NCBI GenBank assembly: GCA_036346355.1
Contig: CM070572.1
Location: 31,285,944 to 31,349,943, forward strand
DNA from: Rhipidocladum racemiflorum
Taxonomy: Eukaryota; Streptophyta; Magnoliopsida; Poales; Poaceae
Length of the DNA stretch: 64,000 bases
Direction of reading: 5' to 3'
Below the pieces are notes generated by a model, which had not been told where the DNA came from, searched no databases, and saw nothing but the letters and a program-made list of their open reading frames with translations. A program made the position numbers and the translations under genes. Positions within the stretch are counted from its first letter, which is position 1. Each line of letters starts with the position of its first letter. Below, piece by piece: positions 56,069-64,000 of the stretch.

Positions 56069-57036
56069 CATAGCAAGCCTGTACCCAAGTCCTCTTCAGA
56101 TTGTATTCACTAGTGTCCTGCTAGAAAGCAAATTAAGCAATGAGATGAGTTTCATTGCTGACGGCGGCAGGAGACCCTAAACTATGGTCAAATTCATTTC
56201 ATGATCCTAAAAGAAAAGTTTTTTCATCTCTAGATATGTGCTTGATAGACAATAAAGGATACCGCCTCTGTGCCTCATTGCATTGCTATGATTTTCCTTT
56301 TACTGTATGGTTTCCTTTTAACCCAGGAGTACTGTACTTTCTACAAATAACAGCATGTATTACAATAACCAATTAAGCTTCAATGAATTGAAATTCCAAA
56401 ACGAAATTAAAAGGCATACTTTTATACATAAAACAATTGAATAGTTGGCATGCAGCCAAAAAAGAGGATGTTACCACGTGTCTATTTGTACTTTCGTAGA
56501 CAGGCAAAAGAGAAAGGACTAAAATTAACATAAAACAGAAAATTTCAAGTTTGATGCCTTCCGCATATTATCCGCTTAAAACATAACATTGTCAGATCAT
56601 ATGAGAGTAGAAGTAATTTCTAGTAGCCACGTATCTAAGCTCCAGATGAAACAAAAACGAGCTACCTAAATCACTCACAGCAAGTCATTTTCATTTGCCC
56701 AACTCAATACATGCCAAATCTAGAAAAAAATAAGGTTAAGCTCATATCCATCAGAAAGCAATGCCTTATGATTCTAATATCTCAAGCTGCAGTACAAGAC
56801 TGACGGCAAGCAAGCACTGATCTACCATCGCACTCCACTCCCGGACCGCTTCACCATCTCCGGTTACAGGGTGATGCGATCCGGAAATGGAACACGCAGC
56901 GCTCGTACCTAAGCAACCCAAGCTCAATCAGAACGAAAACCCACACGGGCAAACGAGCATTACGCAGTTAGTGCTTCATCGTGACGGAAGGTGAAGCAGC
57001 AGCAGAACGCGGAGAACGGGGATGGAGACGGGATAC

Positions 57037-57500
57037 CTTTCCTTTCCCTCGATCGGACTAGCTCGTCGGCGCTGAAGCGGAGGTCGCGGCCGGTCGGAAC
57101 GCCGGGCACCACTACCACCGCGAGCTCCGATCAGCAGGAACCCCGAACCCTACACCACGGCGACCTCCGGGCCGCGCGCGGAGCCGATGGCGGAGGAGAG
57201 TGGGGGCGGATCAGGGCGACGGTGGCGGCGCCCTCGACGGGAGAGGTCAGCACTCGCCGGAGAGGTGGGGGATGGGAGGCGACCGGGGAGTGGAGGAGGG
57301 AAGCAAGAGAAACCCTAGCTAAAGCATTTTCTTTTTATCGCGAATCCTGCCCTTTTCACGCTTGTAAAAAAAATCTCGCATGAAAAAACAAAAGAAAAAG
57401 AATTAAGTTACGTGGGCCGAGTTAGTTTACCGGTGGTGGGCTGAAAGAGAAAATCAGGCTGAATATAATAGAAGAGTTGAGCCCACGATAGTTTTTAGTA
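57037..57500 (-). promoter_or_regulatory. CAND1: CAND1 leader exon and proximal promoter
   Basis: On the minus strand a CT-rich leader (GCTAGGGTTTCTCTTGC, then TCCTCCACTCCCC) runs from about 57370 to a donor AAAG|GTATCC at 57037/57036. The motif AAACCCTAGCT (a telo-box, common near starts of growth-related plant genes) lies at about 57312. A clear TATA box is lacking. The same features recur at 1-625. Confidence 0.6.
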
Positions 57501-57827
57501 TTTTTAGAATGATTTATTATTACTTCTCTCTCCTTGCCCAAATCGCTAGAAGCCGCCTGCGAAACCTGCATCTTGATGTGCGGCGATGCCGCCGCTCTCC
57601 ACGGAGGGAAACAATTCAGTTAGGGTATGTTTATAGGATGAGATTGAATGGGATGTAATAGTTCTATATCATTTGGTTTTATTATTTTGGGTGAATTCTA
57701 TGGTTCAGCATTTAAAACGAACATTTCTTAAATTTGTATCACTTGGTCCAGGATAGGATGGTTCCATTTAAGCAACCAAACACATAGATAATTTTTTTCT
57801 TACACCATCTCATACATGTATCACTTA
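57501..57827. other. AT-rich upstream sequence
   Basis: Upstream of CAND1, with a possible MITE relic (GGGTATGTTTATAGGATGAG at 57619, AACCAAACACATAG at 57773). No target duplication was found. Confidence 0.35.
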
Positions 57828-58231
57828 GGTCCTGTTTGTTTCGGCTTTTTCACCGGCTTAAAAGCCAAAAAGCCTAAGCCGAAACAAACGACTGGCTTTT
57901 AAGCCGGGCTTTAAAAAAGCCAAAAGCCCCAGTATAACTAAAAGCCAAAAGCTAGAGAAGAGGAGCTTTTTTGAATGAAATAACCCTTTGTCATTAAAAG
58001 TCTCCAAAATTACCCACCAAATGCCATCATATATAAATTGAGAATTCATCCACCATCTCATTTAGGGTATTTTAGACTTTTCATCTATAAGATGTACCAT
58101 CTAACCCATTAATAAGCCAGGATACCAAACAATATGTCTTAGCTTAAAAGCAGACGGCTTAAAAGCTCATTAAGCCAAAAAGCTAGCTTTAAACCAAAAG
58201 CCAAAAAGCCTAAGCCGAAACAAACAATGCC
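57828..58231. mobile_element. Tourist-like MITE (PIF/Harbinger type), 404 bp
   Basis: Inverted ends GGTCCTGTTTGTTTCGGC and GCCGAAACAAACAATGCC. TTA flanks at 57825-57827 and 58232-58234. The interior repeats AAGCCAAAAAGCC phrases in both orientations. Confidence 0.88.
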
Positions 58232-58403
58232 TTAGTATAAGCAACTGTGAATCATGTGATGAAAAATTGGTTTGATCTTGTGCTGAAAAATTGGTTAAGA
58301 TTATGATTAATCTTGCAAAATTGTTTGTGTGATGGATCAAACATCCGAACATTAAAAAAAAAAGAAACCTTGCATTTGCGCCGAACCAAAAATCGCGTTT
58401 TTC

Positions 58404-58745
58404 GCATGTATGACGGACCAAAGATTTTGGTCTGTCATGGACGTCACTTTGATGCCTTTACGCTTGATCAAAAATCGCGTCTCTGTTTCCAATGTATAAC
58501 GGACCAAACTTTTTGGTCTGTCATAAACGTGATTTTGATGCTTTTACGCTTGTACAAGAAATCGCGTTTTTCCCATGTATGACGGACCAAATTTTTTGGC
58601 CTGTCATACACATGATTTTGGCGACCTCGTTTTCCCCATGTATGACGGACCAAATTTTTTGGTCTGTTATACACATGATTTTGGCGACCTCGATTTTCCC
58701 ATGTATAACGGACCAAATTTTTGGTCCGTCATAAACGTGATTTTG
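58404..58745. repeat. Tandem array of palindromic units
   Basis: Five copies of a unit whose core is a near-palindrome ATGACGGACCAAA..TTTTGGTCTGTCAT (about 58407, 58495, 58577, 58643, 58702). They are separated by similar linkers (ACATGATTTTGGCGACCTCG or GCTTTTACGCTTG). Spacing falls from about 88 to 60-66 bp. The frames over it are repeat by-products. Confidence 0.85.
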
Positions 58746-58903
58746 AGGTTTTTGCGCGGGACCAAGTTCTTAAAAACAGTAAGTTTTTCATTTGTCTTAT
58801 TTGGGTGGTTTTTGGTCTATGCTGGATGTTTTTGTGCACGGTTAAGGGTTTTGAGCTAATGTGGACTTTATGCAATGCTCGTGTGAGTATTTGCATGAAC
58901 TAA

Positions 58904-60015
58904 TGTTGAGTCAAGTCGCGGACTTGTGCTCAGATTTGTTTTATGGTTTGTTCATGAGCAGGTATTGCTCGAAGACGAACGTGGTCGATGATGGGACCGG
59001 AACTAGGTTCATGGAGGAGCTGAGGTTCGGGACTAGGTTCAGGGAGGAACTGAGGTCTTGGTGGTTAAGGATGTCATGTGGGACGTTCGGGCTAAGAGAA
59101 TGGTGCACATGAAGAATGGTTAGTCACGTGAGAATGGCAGGAGGTCATTCGCGTGCAAAGTGTTAGTCACGTGAGTATGGCAGGTGGCCATACGCGTGCA
59201 AAGTGTTAGTCACGTGAGTATGGTAGGGTTGCCATACGCGTGCAAGAGTTGTACTCGGCCAAGTTGGGCCAAGTAGAGTTGTATTGAATCTGATTCCTTC
59301 TAGGGAATAGGAATCGTATTCAGAACTCCTTGTGGGTTGGTCCTTTAAATAGGAGGGGTGTCTCCTGTTGAAGGGCAATCAAGCAGAGCTGAGCGCATCA
59401 AGCCTTGAGCAAGTTTTAGGGTTTGTACTCTTTTGATGAGAGTACTTTAGACAAAAGAAATAAAGATCAATTCTTTCAAGATTTTTGCGTGCTACAGTAA
59501 CCACGTTGCTACAGTGTTTTCTGTCTTGGTTCTTGTTTGCATGTTTGCTCTAAATCTAGATTGGTTTTTGATCCTTTAGTGTCATCTTGATTTGATCCAT
59601 CAAAAACCTTTCTAGGGTATTGATTTAGAGTTCCTCAAAGTCTAGTTGATTAAACTTTTGTCGGTTCTGTTAAAACTTTCAAGTTTACGTTAGATCAATT
59701 CTCGTCAAGTTCTGGATCAGCAAGCTTGCGAAGCTCATAACTTTTGATCCATAAGTCCGATCGAGCTGATTCTTTTTGGGTTTGATTCGTATTGGAATCT
59801 AGTTTCTTGTGTCCAAATTTTAGATCGTTTCGACAGTTGGATCTCCGGGAATTCTCATTTTATCAAGCGTCTGTCAATCTGTTTTTGTTGATTACGAGGC
59901 AATCTTTTCAATCCGAGTTGGGGTGTTCTTCCAGTAGATCGAAAATTTTGTTTTAGCTTCCGCATAATCATTCACCCCCCCTCTGATTGCTATATTTGTA
60001 TACTTCGATCCTACA
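58904..60015 (+). repeat. 5' LTR of the SIRE-type element
   Basis: About 1.1 kb. A TATA-like TTTAAATAGG is near 59345. Three imperfect copies of AGTCACGTGAGTATGGCAGG...CATACGCGTGCAAAGTGT lie at 59120-59245, each with a CACGTG core. The right end is secure and the left end is inferred from the TGTTGAG start. Confidence 0.65.
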
Positions 60016-60067
60016 AGTGGTATCAGAGTGAGGTCTTTCTAATCTATCTTAACCGGTGATTAGATTA

Positions 60068-61126
60068 ATGGATCGTTATTCGACAAAACCGTGTGTGTTC
60101 GATGGTGTTGATTTTTAGTTTTGGAAGGCCAAGATGGAGGCGTTTATCCAAGCACAAGGCTTCACAATTTGGGAGAAGGTCTACAAGCCATATGAAGTCC
60201 CTGCAAACGACAACGTCAACGACACCAATCGCACACATGTTGAAGCAAACAGCAAGGCACGCAACTTGATCATCCAAGATTTGGGACGCAGCGACTTTGA
60301 CCGTGTGATCCATCTCAAATCCGCATATGAGGTATGGAAATCTCTTTGTGATTACCATGAGGGTTCTAACACTATTAAAGAGGTTCGTCAAGATCTTTAC
60401 AAAAAGGAATACATGCGATTTGAGATGAAGCCTGGTGAGTCACTAGATGATTTCTTTGCACGCTTTAATAAAATTCTTAGCAATTTGCGTGCTGTTGGAG
60501 TTAGCTTTGATGATGCTGCTAATGCTAGACAATTGCTTGGTGCATTAGACATGTCTATTTGGGAGATGAAAGTTACATCCATTAGAGAATCTACTGTCAT
60601 GAGTACACTTACTTTAGATGTTCTTTATTCTAAATTGAAAACTCATGAGTTGGATGTTCTTGCAAGGAAAGGTAATATTAAATCAATTGCTTTGATCTCT
60701 AACCCTAACATGTCAAATGCAAATTCTTCTTCTAGCTTTGCCTTGTCTTCCATGTCTTCTTTAACAGATGAGCAACTTGAAGAGTTTCCTGAAGAAGATC
60801 TGGCACTACTCTCTTCTCGCTTTAATAAAGCTTTGCAGAATGTGAGAATGAGAAAGAGAGGTGGTCCTCCAAGATGCTATGACTGTGGTGACCTCAACCA
60901 TATTCGCACAAATTGTCCTAAGCTTGCAGGAAAAACATCAAAGGAGGAGAAGGACAATGACAGAAGGAATGAGAAGAAAAGGTTCTCGTCAAAAGATAGG
61001 AAGAAGAAGAGCTTCATCAACCGCAAGGTGGTTCACCGAGTTCTTTCCGCTCTTGAACAAGTCAATTTGAGCGATGTGGACTCGGAGAGCGTGAAGATGA
61101 TGCAACTCCAAACAAGCATGATTTGA
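60068..61126 (+). pseudogene. Gag polyprotein of the SIRE-type element
   Basis: ATG at 60068 reads MDRYSTKPCVFDGVDF, then a TAG (60116-60118), then FWKAKMEAFIQAQGFTIWEK. A single nonsense codon therefore cuts a frame that is otherwise open for 352 codons. The UBN2 gag domain (ARNLIIQDLGRSDFDRVIHL, YEVWKSLCDYHEG, YMRFEMKPGESLDDFFARFN, LLGALDMSIW) spans residues 50-200. The CCHC knuckle CYDCGDLNHIRTNC is at 60875-60916. A Lys-rich tail follows. SIRE gag is usually longer. Later pieces (61.3-61.9 kb, SKCSTLELKLKDANARVSQL) and a second knuckle CTHCGRDGHLVDFC (61951-61993) lie in other frames. Confidence 0.88.
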
Positions 61127-62259
61127 TGGGATTGTGTCTCATGGCAAGCACAAGGATAAGCTTCACCGAGGACGGCAATGACAAATGACTTCAATGAGGT
61201 AGATCCTTCTTATGATGAATTAGCCAATCTTTGTTGCCGTCTTGGAAAATTACTTGACAAAGCGTGATAGAAAAATTAAGAAACATGATATTCTTGTGGA
61301 GTCATTGAATGCTTGAAATTGCTAGACTTAAGACATTGATTCCTAATGATGATACTTTTAAATCATGTGACTTAATTTACAATGAGCTCACCTTGCTTAG
61401 GAAAGAACACGCTCTTCTGTTGCATCTAAATGAGAAAAATGAGAAACATGTTAAACATGCTAGTCGTTCCACCGATGATTTGCATGGTTCAACTTCTTGT
61501 TCTAAATGCTCAACTCTTGAATTAAAATTGAAAGATGCAAATGCTAGGGTTTCTCAATTGACTGATAATCTGCTTACTCATGAGGTTCTTTCATGCTCTA
61601 CTTGTCGTGAAATGAGAAAGGGAAGGTCAATATTCCTTGCAATAATTGTTTAACTCTTGCTAAAAAGTTAATTACTTGCAAAATTCTTTGGAACGTTTCA
61701 CTAATGGCAAGAAAAAGTTGAACATGATTTTGGATCAATCTAAGGTTAGCACAAACAAAAGAGGTTTAGGTTTTGATCCTTATGCCACATACGAAACTAA
61801 ACCTCAGACCGTTGTTCGTGCTCCTTGCAAAATTGAGTTATCTAATGAGCCTAAGAAAATTGCTTTTCAATCTGCTGGTTTTTATCTTCTACTATGATGA
61901 ATGCAAAATGTGCTTTTCTTGTTAAAGCTAAACATCATGTCAAGTACACTTGCACTCATTGTGGTAGAGATGGACACTTAGTAGATTTTTGCTTTAGACT
62001 AGCCAAACAAAGAAAAGAAGGAAAGAACTAAGGCTAGGTCAAATTTCAGCAAAGCACATTTTTATGCGTCTAGAGTGATGAAAACATCTTCTGTTCCTAG
62101 AAACATGGGAAAAGGCAAATCTGATTTTGTGCATAAAAATTATCGTGTTGTACCTACTGTTGTGCGTCGTGTGTCTCAGTATTGGATTCCCAAAAATCTC
62201 ATTCCTAACCCCGATCTGAGACCTCGACATGTTTTGCTATGTAGGCTTCTCGCGAGGAA

Positions 62260-63640
62260 GGAGAACATATGGCTAGTGGATTAGGATGCTCACGCCACAT
62301 GTCCGGTGATAAGAATTGGTTCTCCTCCTCACTCGTGCATCTCGTCTTTGAAAGTGTTACTTTTGGAGATGCTTCTTCCTCTTCTGTTGTGGCAAAAGGT
62401 ACAATAAAGGTAAGTGACAAGTTTATGTTCAAAGATGTGGCTCTTGTTGAAAATTTGAAATATAACTTGCTTTCTGTCTCACAAATGCTTGATGAAGATC
62501 TTGAGATAAGCTTTAAGAAAAATGAATGCAAAGTGCTAGATGCTTCAGGTGATCTTGTGTTCAAAATTTCTCGTTTTGAAAGAGTCTTTAAAGCTGATTT
62601 TGATGCATCACCTTCTTCTAAGCATAGGTGTCTAATTGCCAATGTTTTTAAAGATTTATTCTTTTGGCATCGTAGACTTGGTCATGTTGGTTTTGATCAT
62701 TTTACTCGTGTAAGTGGTTTAGATCTTATACGTGGCTTGCCTAAGCTTAAGGGTGATAGCAATCTAGTATGTTCTTCTTGTAGACATGGTAAGATGATTG
62801 CAGGTTCACATCCACCTCTTACCATGGTGATGACAAAGCGCTCGGGACGGCTTCTACATCTTGATACTGATTGGACCATCTCGAGTTCAATCCTTTGGAG
62901 GCAAACGGTATGTGCTTGTGATTGTTGATGATTTTTCTAGATACTCTTGGGTGTATTTTATGGCATCTAAGGATGAGGCTTTTAGTCATTTTAGAAGTCT
63001 TGTTCTTAGGCTTTCTGTTGACCATCCAGGAGCTCTCAAAGCTATTAGAAGTGATAATGGAACCGAATTCAAAAATGCTTCCTTTGATCTCTTTTGTCTT
63101 TGAAAAGGAATTGATCATCAATTTTCTTCTCCAAGAGTGCCTCAACAAAATGGTGTAGTTGAAAGGAAAAATAGAACGTTAGTTGAAATGGCTAGAACTA
63201 TGCTAGATGAGCATCACTCTCCTTGAAATTTTTGGGCTGAAGCGATTTCAACTGCTTGTTATGTTTCAAACCGTGTGTTTTTGAGATCAAAATTGGGTAA
63301 GACTCCATATGAGCTTCGGTTTGGACATAGACCTTCATCGCTTCTCACTTTCGAGTTTTTGGATGCAAATGTTTTGTCTTGAAATCTGGAAATCTTGATA
63401 AATTTGAAGCTAGATCAACTGATGGCATTTTTCTTGGATATCCTGCTCATACTCGTGGCTATCGTGTGCTTGTTTTGGAGACTAACAAAATTGTGGAAAC
63501 TTGTGAAGTTACTTTTGATGAGGCTAGTCCAGGCACTAGTCCAAGTGATGCAAGTACAGGCGCATACATTCAGGGGGAGAAAATCTTTGAAGATAATGAT
63601 GATGTTGAAGATGATGTCTTGACTCTTCCTAATGCACAAT
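62260..63640 (+). pseudogene. Protease and integrase of the SIRE-type element
   Basis: Protease: WLVD in one frame, then GCSRHMSGDKNWFSS in the next. A single missing base at about 62281 breaks the DSGCSRHM active site. It continues VALVENLKYNLLSVSQMLDE, the pre-integrase site FFWHRRLGHVGFDHF...CSSCRHGKM, a frameshift at about 62870, and integrase core VIVDDFSRYSWVYFMASKDE with IRSDNGTEFKNASFD. After another shift it reads RVPQQNGVVERKNRTL. The region EARSTDGIFLGYPAHTRGYR follows from 63379. Confidence 0.88.
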
Positions 63641-63779
63641 AAGCTGTAGCACCCTTGGCACCTACTACTACATCACCTACAGCTAACCATCCTCAAGCTA
63701 CAACATCATCTGTACATGCTGAAAATGAAGAAGGAGAAGGAGAAGTCTCAAAAGCCAATGCTCCCTTGCACATTCAAAA

Positions 63780-64000
63780 AATGCATCCATCTGAACAAAT
63801 GATTGGAGACCTAAATGAGAGAGTCACTCGATCCAGGTTTATTCATTCTGACACTCATACTCATTCTGCTTTAGTTGCTTCTTTTGAACCCAAAGATATA
63901 TCTCATGCATTATCTGACGAATCTTGGATCAATGCCATGCATGAAGAATTAGAGAATTTTGAACGAAATAAAGTTTGGAAACTTGTCTCACCTCCTCTAG
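63780..64000 (+). pseudogene. Start of the copia reverse transcriptase region, cut by the window edge
   Basis: Reads IGDLNERVTRSRF, FEPKDISHALSDESWINAMH and EELENFERNKVWKLV. This is the conserved entry into copia RT (EALxDxxWxxAMxEELxxFxRNxVWxLV). Confidence 0.85.

Larger units (their letters stand above)
37867..57375 (-). other. CAND1: CAND1 exon map
   Basis: Leader exon about 57375-57037. Coding exons in transcript order: 56068-56033, 55928-55759, 55230-55020, 45236-45071, 44954-44825, 44533-44419, 44338-44181, 44098-43975, 43774-43724, 43636-43554, 43255-43171, 43101-43000, 42923-42825, 42735-42625, 42542-42459, 42391-42251, 41814-41722, 41591-41470, 41388-41226, 41152-40916, 40373-40125, 40037-39852, 39760-39614, 39504-39388, 39263-39095, 38524-38447, 38365-38227, 37963-37867. 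The 3' exon of the leader junction before 56068 is read from an acceptor-like GGGTACAG near 56080. The acceptor before 41591 uses an uninterrupted poly-C tract (poly-G 41602-41619 on the plus strand). Another such run lies at 42431-42444. Borders were read by eye. Confidence 0.85.
58904..64000 (+). mobile_element. SIRE-type Ty1/copia retrotransposon, 5' part (cut by window)
   Basis: The LTR end TTCACCCCCCCTCTGATTGC...CCTACA (60015) is followed by the primer site TGGTATCAGAG (60018-60028). Then come a UBN2-type gag with a zinc knuckle, a second zinc knuckle, protease, integrase and the beginning of RT at 63.9 kb, in copia order. The LTR start is inferred at TGTTGAGTCAAG (58904). The 3' half is beyond the window, so no target duplication can be checked. 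Gag, protease and integrase each carry stops or frameshifts. Confidence 0.85.

Noticed and set aside
58404..58745. CRISPR-like regular repeats
   Set aside because: The units are palindromic with similar, not unique, linkers, and the genome is a plant nuclear one.

Overview
The window is nuclear DNA of a grass. The evidence is a spliced CAND1 gene with a monocot-like protein, CT-rich 5' leaders, Tourist-type MITEs and several families of grass LTR retrotransposons. About two thirds of it is transposable element. No prokaryotic features, rRNA, tRNA or CRISPR array were seen.

Layout. Positions 1-625 are a near-identical second copy of the 5' end of CAND1 (minus strand, running off the left edge). 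Next come two MITEs. Then three LTR elements sit within about 230 bp of host DNA: a short chimeric element (1779-5530), a decayed 10-kb Ty3/gypsy on the minus strand (5604-15689) and a second chimeric element (15847-19228). A broken urease accessory gene (ureF, 19.5-21.6 kb) follows, interrupted by a 1.45-kb block with a 227-bp tandem repeat. A Ty1/copia element (21704-28512) is inserted at its 3' end. From 28.5 to 37.5 kb lie MITEs, a germin-like pseudogene, LTR-like remnants and a hAT-type element.

The only apparently intact host gene is CAND1 (37867-57.37 kb, minus strand). I could trace 28 coding exons that join in frame to 1220 codons plus stop. Its fourth intron holds a complete 8.8-kb Tat-type Ty3/gypsy element with a GGTCT target duplication, in the same orientation as the gene. 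That element carries a gene-like unit on the opposite strand between pol and its 3' LTR. Beyond the promoter are a MITE, a tandem array of palindromic units and the 5' half of a SIRE-type copia element cut by the window edge.

The most interesting signal is the pair of small LTR elements. Each has LTRs of about 220-270 bp, an initiator-tRNA primer site, a gag-like leader and a gypsy-type polypurine end, but no recognisable pol. Between these lie spliced fragments of unrelated host genes in sense orientation: CPSF73-I, a PPR gene and tomosyn in the first; a PPR gene, alpha-L-fucosidase, SEC61 alpha and ELP2 in the second. Their LTR pairs differ by only one or two substitutions, and they share internal modules. 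They look like two recent members of one lineage that repeatedly captures gene fragments.
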